64,000 nucleotides of DNA. Source: a virus. This document shows positions 51,217-55,775 of this stretch, in pieces. The position numbers were made by a program, and so were the translations under genes. The first letter of the stretch is position 1. Each line of letters begins with the position of its first letter. The notes under the pieces were generated by a model that did not search any database, was not told the DNA's origin, and saw only the letters and a list, made by a program, of their open reading frames with translations. Location: the IMG/VR virus record IMGVR_UViG_3300023174_006137, positions 62,001 through 126,000 of that record; one strand, written 5' to 3'.

Positions 51217-51462
51217 TTAAATTGTTGGATATACAATCAAATCACCAGACTTAATCGCTTTGTTAACATACCTCAACAAGGTTATTGCCTTATATTCTGC
51301 TTCAAATTTTGTTGTACCAACATCATCCGTGTCTGATAAATCTACAGGAAATAAATATGTTTTACTATTGGTAATAACTTTATACCATAAACATTGACAA
51401 CATGCATAAGCAAATTTTGCTTTAGTGTCTTTAACGACATCTAATACTTTAATCTTTTCCAT
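51217..51462 (-). CDS. small hypothetical protein
   Basis: 81 residues. KIKVLDVVKDTKAKFAYACC, then LWYKVITNSKTYLFPVDLSD, then TTKFEAEYKAITLLRYVNKA. The YK(x)3(S/D)xxTYxFPVD pattern suggests a small alpha/beta protein with a substrate-like loop, but I do not recognise it. It lies directly downstream of tRNA array 2 on the same strand, so may share its transcript, and ends at a terminator. Confidence 0.5.
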   Translation of the reverse strand: MEKIKVLDVVKDTKAKFAYACCQCLWYKVITNSKTYLFPVDLSDTDDVGTTKFEAEYKAITLLRYVNKAIKSGDLIVYPTI

Positions 51463-51519
51463 TTTAAATAATTTATTTTTGTGATCATACTAAAGATATT
51501 TCACTCTAATATGTCTGTA

Positions 51520-51589
51520 GTTCCAACGAGATTCGAACTCGTATCATAATTTTAGGAGAATTATACCTTATCCTGTTAGGCTATGGAAC
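51520..51589 (-). tRNA. tRNA-Arg(CCT)
   Basis: Acceptor GTTCCAT/xTTGGAAC type (GTTCCA/TGGAAC), anticodon arm TAATT-CTCCTAA-AATTA (CCT, reads AGG), T arm ACGAG-TTCGAAT-CTCGT. Last tRNA of array 2, whose leader peptide contains an AGG arginine codon. Confidence 0.9.
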
Positions 51590-51598
51590 CATTTTGTA

Positions 51599-51681
51599 CC
51601 GCTAGCAGGACTCGAACCTGCACTATCTTTACAGAAAACGGATTATGAGTCCGTCACAATTACCACATCTGCTCATAGCGG
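51599..51681 (-). tRNA. tRNA with CAT anticodon (Met or Ile2) and long variable region
   Basis: Acceptor CCGCTAT/CTAGCGG-type, anticodon arm ACGGA-CTCATAA-TCCGT (CAT), T arm GCAGG-TTCGAGT-CCTGC. The variable region is about 16 nt with TCT/AGA able to pair. CAT may mean Met, fMet or lysidine-modified Ile2; the leader peptide of the array contains four Met codons and one ATT, which favours Met. Confidence 0.85.
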
Positions 51682-51688
51682 CATATTT

Positions 51689-51967
51689 TTATACTCTTTT
51701 ACTTCTCCATTTAATAAACTTTTTCACATCAGGATGTTCTAAAAGTTTTTCCTTTGTATTATATGTTAAGCCCATTTCTTTTTCAGTTATGAACCGATGT
51801 ATTTGCCCATGACAATAAAATTTACATATCCAAATACCATGATTTTTCAAATAATCTTTATCATAATTCTTTTTGAAGAACTTATTTGAATGCAAAGTCC
51901 TTGGAATTAAATGATGAAAATTTAAATAATCATTTGTTGAGCCACACAATTCACATTTATCTATCAT
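51689..51967 (-). CDS. small HNH endonuclease in tRNA array 2
   Basis: 92 residues. CELCGSTNDYLNFHHLIPRT has the C-x-x-C plus HH-(L/I)-P core, and GIWICKFYCHGQIHRFITEK completes the HNH and second zinc pair. YNTKEKLLEHPDVKKFIKW is a C-terminal helix typical of 5-methylcytosine-type HNH proteins. It interrupts the tRNA array between the CAT and Leu genes. Probably a mobile nicking endonuclease. Confidence 0.8.
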   Translation of the reverse strand: MIDKCELCGSTNDYLNFHHLIPRTLHSNKFFKKNYDKDYLKNHGIWICKFYCHGQIHRFITEKEMGLTYNTKEKLLEHPDVKKFIKWRSKRV

Positions 51968-52107
51968 AATATATCATAATAATACCAAGTATTATCATAT
52001 TTTTCATTAACAATTTTTGTTATTTCATCTTTTTCCAATTCTTCATTAATAAAAAATGATTCATTTTTCAAATATTCTAAATCAAAATAAACTACTATTT
52101 CAATCAT
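51964..52107 (-). CDS. 47-residue hypothetical protein
   Basis: Too short for most callers. Starts MIEIVVYFDLEYLKNESFFI, then an acidic helix and NTWYYYDIL; the TGA overlaps the ATG of the HNH gene (ATGA), which supports translation. It lies inside tRNA array 2 next to a tRNA remnant, so it may have arrived with the HNH gene. Confidence 0.5.
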   Translation of the reverse strand: MIEIVVYFDLEYLKNESFFINEELEKDEITKIVNEKYDNTWYYYDIL

Positions 52108-52140
52108 AATTTTTTTTTTATTTTAATCAATATCTATACC

Positions 52141-52190
52141 TTTTTGAATTACTAACTCCTGCGTATACCAATTCCGCCATATGATAATCG
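52141..52190 (-). pseudogene. 5' tRNA remnant
   Basis: Minus strand ATATGGCGGAATTGGTATAC then GCAGGAGTTAGTAATTC: a good D-arm (GGCGGAATTGGTATACGC) as found in tRNA genes, but no T arm with TTCGA and no matching acceptor strand follow. It lies between tRNA-Leu(CAA) and the 47-residue gene. I read it as the 5' half of a tRNA broken by the insertion that brought the HNH gene. The leader peptide of this array has five Asn codons without a matching intact tRNA, so the lost tRNA may have been Asn. Confidence 0.5.
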
Positions 52191-52191
52191 T

Positions 52192-52263
52192 AGCTCTGAT
52201 GGGAGTCGAACCCACACATTTCCGAGTTTGAATCGGTTGCCTCGCCAGTTGGGCTACAGAGCC
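52192..52263 (-). tRNA. tRNA-Leu(CAA), short variable region
   Basis: Acceptor GGCTCTG/CAGAGCT (one G-U), anticodon arm CCGA-TTCAAAC-TCGG (CAA, reads TTG), T arm GTGGG-TTCGACT-CCCAT. The variable region is only a few bases, whereas Leu tRNAs are normally class II. Two TTG codons occur in the leader peptide of this array. Confidence 0.85.
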
Positions 52264-52269
52264 ATTTTG

Positions 52270-52351
52270 TGCAGAAGAAGGGAGTCGAACCCTCACACCT
52301 TTCGGCACAGCAACCTCAATGCTGCGTGTTTACCAATTACACCACTTCTGC
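52270..52351 (-). tRNA. tRNA-Leu(GAG)
   Basis: Acceptor GCAGAAG/CTTCTGC, anticodon arm CAGCA-TTGAGGT-TGCTG (GAG, reads CTT/CTC), variable arm CC-GAAA-GG, T arm GAGGG-TTCGACT-CCCTT. Two CTT codons occur in the leader peptide. Confidence 0.88.
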
Positions 52352-52358
52352 AATTTGT

Positions 52359-52433
52359 AGCACTCCTGGGATTTGAACCCAGAACTCTCAGGTTCTAAAG
52401 CTGAGTCCTCTGCTCTTGTTGGGATAGAGTGCC
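52359..52433 (-). tRNA. tRNA-Leu(TAG), short variable region
   Basis: Acceptor GGCACTC/GAGTGCT, anticodon arm TCAGC-TTTAGAA-CCTGA with a C31-C39 mismatch (TAG, reads CTA), T arm CTGGG-TTCAAAT-CCCAG, short variable region. Two CTA codons occur in the leader peptide. First tRNA after the array 2 terminator. Confidence 0.85.
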
Positions 52434-52436
52434 ATA

Positions 52437-52468
52437 ATAAAAAAATCCCGTCAAATTGACGGGATTTT
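52437..52468 (-). terminator. attenuator terminator of tRNA array 2
   Basis: Minus strand AATCCCGTC-AATTT-GACGGGATT followed by T7, just before tRNA-Leu. The downstream arm GACGGGATT is an exact copy of a 9-mer inside the leader ORF (52508-52500), so the upstream arm can pair with either. Confidence 0.85.
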
Positions 52469-52490
52469 AAATAATCTTAAAAATAAGAAT

Positions 52491-52559
52491 TTACATAAGA
52501 ATCCCGTCCAATGTTTCCATTAGATTAAGCAAATTCATATTTAGATTCCTATTTCTCAT
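52491..52559 (-). CDS. 22-residue leader peptide of tRNA array 2 (Leu/Met/Arg/Asn)
   Basis: Residues 2-14 read RNRNLNMNLLNLM, composed only of R, N, L and M. The array encodes three tRNA-Leu (TAG, GAG, CAA), a CAT tRNA and tRNA-Arg(CCT). The six Leu codons are CTA x2, TTG x2 and CTT x2, exactly the codons read by these three tRNAs; TTA, the commonest Leu codon of this AT-rich genome, is absent. Arg codons are AGA and AGG. Codons 18-20 (GAC GGG ATT) form the antiterminator segment. ATG lies 33 bases after a host-type -7 element. An attenuation leader is the best explanation. Confidence 0.75.
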   Translation of the reverse strand: MRNRNLNMNLLNLMETLDGILM

Positions 52560-52591
52560 ATTATTATATATTAATTTTTTATTTCTTTTTA

Positions 52592-52621
52592 CAAAAGTAA
52601 GAAAAAATTTTTATTTTACAA
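52592..52621 (-). promoter_or_regulatory. Bacteroidota-type promoter of tRNA array 2
   Basis: Minus strand TTG (52621-52619), 19-base spacer, TACTTTTG (52599-52592). A late-type word TTAATATATAATAATATG also precedes the leader ATG. Confidence 0.7.
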
Positions 52622-52651
52622 ATTTTTTTTAAAATTTTTTTCTTGTGGTAA

Positions 52652-52912
52652 TTAACTAAATGTTATTTGATCATAATCATACCAATCATTTTTAGTATAG
52701 TCCCAATGTCTAAAATCATAAAAACTGATATGAAAATATACTAATTTTAATAACTCTATGCGAAATTCAACACCAGCATGATCACATTTAGAACGTGACT
52801 GCAATGAAATTACAAACCAATTGGCTAGGTCATTTAAGGTTAATTGTATTTCTATACCTTTATGTAAAGTTATTTGTTTAAAAAATAAAAAGGTTTTACT
52901 AAATTTTTTCAT
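52652..52912 (-). CDS. small hypothetical protein downstream of tRNA array 3
   Basis: 86 residues, KKFSKTFLFFKQITLHKGIE then a strand-helix pattern with LLKLVYFHISFYDFRHWDYT and an end DWYDYDQITFS rich in aromatic and acidic residues. A TATATAA word 20 bases upstream resembles the late promoters. No domain recognised. It separates arrays 2 and 3. Confidence 0.5.
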   Translation of the reverse strand: MKKFSKTFLFFKQITLHKGIEIQLTLNDLANWFVISLQSRSKCDHAGVEFRIELLKLVYFHISFYDFRHWDYTKNDWYDYDQITFS

Positions 52913-52948
52913 GTAGAATTATTTTTTCTTATATATAAATTTTTTTGA

Positions 52949-53036
52949 GTGCAAAACAGGATTCGAACCTGTGATGTTGGAATTTACCAAGACACTTTTG
53001 CAGAGTGCCGCTTTCGACCACTTAGACTACTTGCAC
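52949..53036 (-). tRNA. tRNA-Cys(GCA) anticodon on a class II body
   Basis: Acceptor GTGCAAG/TTTGCAC, D arm TGGTCGAAAGCGG as in Ser-type tRNAs, anticodon arm GCACT-CTGCAAA-AGTGT (GCA), long variable arm TTGG-TAAATT-CCAA, T arm ACAGG-TTCGAAT-CCTGT. Normal tRNA-Cys is class I; this one has a Ser-like body (88 nt). It is the last gene of array 3, next to an ordinary tRNA-Cys. Confidence 0.88.
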
Positions 53037-53044
53037 AAATTAGA

Positions 53045-53116
53045 GGTGCTGATAAGAATTGAACTTATGTATTAGATTTTGCAGATCTACGCCTCAAACC
53101 GCTCGGCCACAGCACC
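53045..53116 (-). tRNA. tRNA-Cys(GCA)
   Basis: Acceptor GGTGCTG/CAGCACC, anticodon arm TAGAT-CTGCAAA-ATCTA (GCA), T arm ATAAG-TTCAATT-CTTAT. Normal class I body. Confidence 0.92.
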
Positions 53117-53128
53117 ATTAAATTAAGA

Positions 53129-53200
53129 GCTAAAGAACGGATTCGAACCGATATCATCTTTCATACCAAGAAAGTACCTAAACCATTCAGTCACTTCAGC
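53129..53200 (-). tRNA. tRNA-Thr(GGT)
   Basis: Acceptor GCTGAAG/CTTTAGC, anticodon arm CTTTC-TTGGTAT-GAAAG (GGT), T arm ATCGG-TTCGAAT-CCGTT. An ACC codon is present in the array 3 leader peptide. Confidence 0.92.
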
Positions 53201-53207
53201 ATTAAGA

Positions 53208-53280
53208 GCTAAGGAAGGGATTCAAACCCTCATATTCTTCATTACAAGTGAAGCGCCTAATTCAGTTCAGCCACCTTAGC
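53208..53280 (-). tRNA. tRNA-Thr(TGT)
   Basis: Acceptor GCTAAGG/CCTTAGC, anticodon arm CTTCA-CTTGTAA-TGAAG (TGT), T arm GAGGG-TTTGAAT-CCCTT (U56 for C56). An ACG codon is present in the leader peptide. Confidence 0.92.
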
Positions 53281-53287
53281 ATTTTTG

Positions 53288-53361
53288 TTGTCCTGGTGGG
53301 TAACGATCCCACTGCCTCGATCTTATCAGGATCGCCATCTAACCATTGATATACAGGACAA
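53288..53361 (-). tRNA. tRNA-Ile(GAT) with swapped T-loop pair
   Basis: Acceptor TTGTCCT/AGGACAA, anticodon arm CGATC-CTGATAA-GATCG (GAT), T arm GTGGG-ATCGTTA-CCCAC: A54/U58. Confidence 0.88.
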
Positions 53362-53370
53362 TTTTACTTG

Positions 53371-53444
53371 TTGGATTGATCGGTTACGATCCGACTCTCT
53401 ACACGATATCAGCGTGTTGCTTTCCCGATTAAGCTACAATCCAA
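53371..53444 (-). tRNA. tRNA-Ile(GAT) with swapped T-loop pair
   Basis: Acceptor TTGGATT/AATCCAA, anticodon arm ACACG-CTGATAT-CGTGT (GAT), T arm GTCGG-ATCGTAA-CCGAT: A54/U58. Acceptor and anticodon stems differ from the neighbouring Ile(GAT), so this is not a recent tandem duplicate. Confidence 0.88.
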
Positions 53445-53449
53445 ATTGC

Positions 53450-53522
53450 GGGAGTAGTAGGACTCGAACCTACCACCATTCGATTAACAGTCGAATGCTC
53501 TAACCAACTGAGCTATACTCCC
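53450..53522 (-). tRNA. tRNA-Asn(GTT)
   Basis: Acceptor GGGAGTA/TACTCCC, D arm TAGCTCAGTTGGTTAGAGCA, anticodon arm TTCGA-CTGTTAA-TCGAA (GTT), T arm GTAGG-TTCGAGT-CCTAC. Normal. Confidence 0.94.
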
Positions 53523-53529
53523 AATTTGT

Positions 53530-53601
53530 ATTCTTGATCGGTTACGATCCGATTACCTCCACCATGTCACAGTGGCGCTCTCCCAATTGAGCTACAAGAA
53601 C
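53530..53601 (-). tRNA. tRNA-Val(GAC) with swapped T-loop pair
   Basis: Acceptor GTTCTTG/CAAGAAT, anticodon arm CCACT-GTGACAT-GGTGG (GAC), nearly the same arm as bacterial tRNA-Val(GAC). T arm ATCGG-ATCGTAA-CCGAT: A54/U58. Confidence 0.88.
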
Positions 53602-53607
53602 ATTTGC

Positions 53608-53678
53608 TGATGAGGAGAATTACGATATCTCGACTCTCGCCTTAACAGGGCGACACTCTGCCTCTGAGTTACTCACCA
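53608..53678 (-). tRNA. tRNA-Asn(GTT) with swapped T-loop pair
   Basis: Acceptor TGGTGAG/CTCATCA, anticodon arm TCGCC-CTGTTAA-GGCGA (GTT), T arm GAGAT-ATCGTAA-TTCTC with A54/U58 and a U53-U61 mismatch. Second Asn gene of the array. Confidence 0.85.
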
Positions 53679-53685
53679 ATTTTTG

Positions 53686-53773
53686 TGATCCTAACAGGAT
53701 TCGAACCTGTGTTAACATTTACTGCCTCAGGCTTGTAAAACCTGCGCTCTAAACCAACTGAGCTATAGGATCA
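53686..53773 (-). tRNA. tRNA-Val(TAC) with long variable region
   Basis: Acceptor TGATCCT/AGGATCA, anticodon arm CAGGT-TTTACAA-GCCTG (TAC), T arm ACAGG-TTCGAAT-CCTGT. Variable region about 17 nt (AGGCAGTAAATGTTAAC) instead of 5. 88 nt. Confidence 0.88.
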
Positions 53774-53780
53774 GTTTGTA

Positions 53781-53851
53781 GTTCCAGCGGGATTCAAACC
53801 CAGCATGAAGGCTTTAGAAGAGCCTCGTCCTATTCAGTTAAACGATGGAAC
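53781..53851 (-). tRNA. tRNA-Arg(TCT)
   Basis: Acceptor GTTCCAT/CTGGAAC-type, anticodon arm AGGCT-CTTCTAA-AGCCT (TCT, reads AGA), T arm with TTTGAAT (U56 for C56). Two AGA codons occur in the leader peptide of the array. Confidence 0.92.
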
Positions 53852-53858
53852 CATTTGT

Positions 53859-53930
53859 CGGAGCGCCGGGAGTCGAACCCGATTTAAGTGTGTATAAGAC
53901 ACCTGTGCTATACCGTTCTACTACACTCCG
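53859..53930 (-). tRNA. tRNA-Ile(TAT)
   Basis: Acceptor CGGAGTG/CGCTCCG, anticodon arm GGTGT-CTTATAC-ACACT (TAT, reads ATA), T arm ATCGGG-TTCGACT-CCCGGC type. Bacteria normally read ATA with a lysidine-modified CAT tRNA, so TAT is unusual. One ATA codon occurs in the leader peptide. Confidence 0.9.
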
Positions 53931-53936
53931 TTATTG

Positions 53937-54024
53937 TGGCTCAGGTCGGGGTCGAACCGACACGGGCGTTGCGGCCCACGGGATTTTAAGTCCCGCATGT
54001 ATTACCAGTTTCATCACTGAGCCA
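53937..54024 (-). tRNA. tRNA-Leu(TAA)
   Basis: Acceptor TGGCTCA/TGAGCCA, anticodon arm CGGGA-CTTAAAA-TCCCG (TAA, reads TTA), variable arm GGGC-CGCAA-CGCCC type, T arm GTCGG-TTCGACC-CCGAC. Proper class II Leu tRNA. First tRNA of array 3; all three Leu codons of the leader peptide are TTA. Confidence 0.94.
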
Positions 54025-54036
54025 TTTTATTTACTT

Positions 54037-54070
54037 AAAAAAAAAATCTCAAACTTTTGAGTTTGAGATT
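54037..54070 (-). terminator. attenuator terminator of tRNA array 3
   Basis: Minus strand AATCTCAAACT-CAAA-AGTTTGAGATT followed by T10, 23 bases after the leader ORF and directly before tRNA-Leu(TAA). GATTTAATCTC (54075-54065), which includes its upstream arm, can instead pair with GGGATTAAATC (54115-54105) in the leader ORF: 11 bp with one G-U. Confidence 0.88.
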
Positions 54071-54093
54071 AAATCCAAATATAAAATATTTTA

Positions 54094-54195
54094 TTACACC
54101 TGTCGATTTAATCCCATACCAACTCTAATCACACATAACGTATTGTTATTTATGATTAAATTATTATTAATGGTATTTCTACAAATGTTTTTCAT
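54094..54195 (-). CDS. 33-residue leader peptide of tRNA array 3 (Asn/Ile/Cys/Arg/Thr/Leu/Val)
   Basis: Residues 3-25 consist only of N, I, C, R, T, L and V, precisely the seven amino acids of the 13 tRNAs that follow (Leu, Ile, Arg, Val, Asn, Thr, Cys). Totals are nine Asn, five Ile, three each of Arg, Leu and Val, two each of Thr and Cys. Codon matches include TTA (tRNA TAA), ATA (TAT), AGA (TCT), ACC (GGT) and ACG (TGT). Codons 27-31 (ATG GGA TTA AAT CGA) contain the antiterminator segment. A host-type promoter lies about 90 bases upstream. The peptide itself probably has no function beyond ribosome pacing. Confidence 0.8.
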   Translation of the reverse strand: MKNICRNTINNNLIINNNTLCVIRVGMGLNRQV

Positions 54196-54282
54196 ATAGC
54201 TTATATATTTAAATTTAATTTTGTTTTTTTGTCTTATGGACTTTTTATTGTTTTATTTGCTTGTTTGTTTTTAATTATAATG

Positions 54283-54312
54283 CAAAGATACGCAAAAGTT
54301 TTAAAATAGCAA
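54283..54312 (-). promoter_or_regulatory. Bacteroidota-type promoter of tRNA array 3
   Basis: Minus strand TTG (54312-54310), 19-base spacer, TATCTTTG (54290-54283). Confidence 0.75.
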
Positions 54313-54351
54313 ATTTTTTTTCAATTTTTTTATATTTTTCTTTTAATAATA

Positions 54352-54684
54352 TCAATCATTTATTATATCATTTATTTTTTGCTCACGATGTATAGCTAAT
54401 GGTATAAAATTATCAGAAATAATACCACCAAACCAACATTCTGGCATATCAATTATATCTCCAATTTTATATTCTCGTATCTCTTTTATACATATAAAAG
54501 GTATAATTGAATATAATGATGATATTGGAACATTAAATTTAGTTTGCGTATTTAATTTAAATACCAAAGCTCGTTTTTTTCCATCAAAAGAAATTAAGGA
54601 ACACTCACCATTATTCCATGACTGCGATGCAGAATCACTATACAAATAGTAAGTGTTTCCTATAATTAATTTTTTTGCTTCCAT
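54352..54684 (-). CDS. small protein with C-terminal KINDII motif
   Basis: 110 residues. KLIIGNTYYLYSDSASQSWN and GKKRALVFKLNTQTKFNVPI suggest a small beta-barrel, then a REYKIGDIIDMPECWFGGII loop, and the end HREQKINDIIND, a variant of the RINDIL tail. Overlaps the upstream gene by 19 bases. No family recognised. Confidence 0.55.
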   Translation of the reverse strand: MEAKKLIIGNTYYLYSDSASQSWNNGECSLISFDGKKRALVFKLNTQTKFNVPISSLYSIIPFICIKEIREYKIGDIIDMPECWFGGIISDNFIPLAIHREQKINDIIND

Positions 54685-54956
54685 GAAGATTTTTTAGTTA
54701 TATGATTAGCAACTTCTTCAGGTGTGTTAAACATATTATCCTCATTTCTAATAACACTATAAAATTGAGGCATACCACCAACTTCTGTTTCAGTTGCTTT
54801 CCTATCAACTAAACAATTATAAGTTGTTATAACACCAGTTGCTATAACTTTAATATCAATAGAAGAAATAATTGCTTCAACTATTTTTGCTTTTTCGTCC
54901 GAACCAACAACTATAAAAATAGATTGTCCATGTTCATATGTAGTTTTAATTGTCAT
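54666..54956 (-). CDS. small hypothetical protein
   Basis: 96 residues. TYEHGQSIFIVVGSDEKAKI has a strand-rich opening, then VIATGVITTYNCLVDRKATE and a helical end EEVANHITKKSSWKQKN. The pattern of 'G..v.vv.....k..ivea.I..i.i' suggests a small phage protein that folds as a beta-barrel. It sits between the MPE and the KINDII gene on one strand. Function unknown. Confidence 0.5.
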   Translation of the reverse strand: MTIKTTYEHGQSIFIVVGSDEKAKIVEAIISSIDIKVIATGVITTYNCLVDRKATETEVGGMPQFYSVIRNEDNMFNTPEEVANHITKKSSWKQKN

Positions 54957-54960
54957 ATTA

Positions 54961-55701
54961 TTAATTTAATTCTCTAAATTCATTTATATTTAATAAATAA
55001 TGATTACAATAACCATTCATAGTTATTTCCGATGCATGGTAATGTCCATAAACATGATATTTAATCCAATTTCCATTTGATTGTAAAATGTTAAACATTT
55101 CAGTCATATCATCTCTTTCTTTTTTTAAATCAGCATACAATTCTTTATCGGAATAGGCAAAATCATCAACAAATTCACCAAATCCTTTCCGATTATCTGG
55201 ATAACACCATTCAGGTGCGGTATGTGATACAACTACATCAACACCAGTTATATCTTTTAACTTTTCTCTATCTAAAACAAATACTTCATTTTCCCACCAT
55301 GATTTTTGACTTGAACCATTATGTGAATTTAATATATCTCTATTAATCCTATATCGTCTATCAATAGATACGGCACCACCAACAAATAAATGCTTTTTAC
55401 CATCTATTTCCATAGTAGTATAATCAGGAACTAATTTTAGATTAGAATAAATATGATTTCCTAAAAAATAATATGGCGAATCATGGTTCCCTCTGCAAGC
55501 TATTAGAATCAAGTTTTTTGTGGCACAAAATTTATTTAAATCTTCTAAAGTTTGTAAATCATATTTATTATTAAATCCAATTCCAAAATCTCCAACTTGG
55601 ATAATATAAGTAACTTCTTCGTTGTCACCTAATTTATATCTATCAATCAGAGATTTAATTGTTTTCCATGCGCCGTGTATGTCTCCTAAGTAAATAGTCA
55701 T
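54961..55701 (-). CDS. calcineurin-like metallophosphoesterase
   Basis: ATG 55701 (MTIYLGDIHGAWKTIKSLID) is used; the frame opens further upstream but that stretch is hydrophobic and lies beyond the promoter. 246 residues. Motifs in order: YLGDIHG, YIIQVGDFGIG (GD-x-G), LIACRGNHDSPYYF (GNHD), VVVSHTAPEWC and VYGHYHASE. All metal ligands are present. It would hydrolyse phosphomono- or diesters, possibly nucleotide signals or RNA ends. A host-type promoter lies 14 bases upstream. Confidence 0.88.
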   Translation of the reverse strand: MTIYLGDIHGAWKTIKSLIDRYKLGDNEEVTYIIQVGDFGIGFNNKYDLQTLEDLNKFCATKNLILIACRGNHDSPYYFLGNHIYSNLKLVPDYTTMEIDGKKHLFVGGAVSIDRRYRINRDILNSHNGSSQKSWWENEVFVLDREKLKDITGVDVVVSHTAPEWCYPDNRKGFGEFVDDFAYSDKELYADLKKERDDMTEMFNILQSNGNWIKYHVYGHYHASEITMNGYCNHYLLNINEFRELN

Positions 55702-55715
55702 TATAATTATTTTTA

Positions 55716-55745
55716 CAAAAATACGAAAAATAATTGAAGGGACAA
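55716..55745 (-). promoter_or_regulatory. Bacteroidota-type promoter of the metallophosphoesterase
   Basis: Minus strand TTG (55745-55743), 19-base spacer, TATTTTTG (55723-55716). Confidence 0.6.
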
Positions 55746-55775
55746 AACTATTTTTTATATATATTAGAGTAATAT

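Noticed and set aside
53530-53601. tRNA with an 8-base anticodon loop and GTG (His) anticodon
   Set aside because: An alternative stem CCACT/GGTGG gives a normal 7-base loop and GAC (Val), almost identical to bacterial tRNA-Val(GAC).
44967-54024. Suppressor tRNAs for stop-codon recoding (the three tRNA-Gln genes)
   Set aside because: All three anticodons are TTG, not TTA or CTA; no gene in the window needs TAA or TAG read-through.
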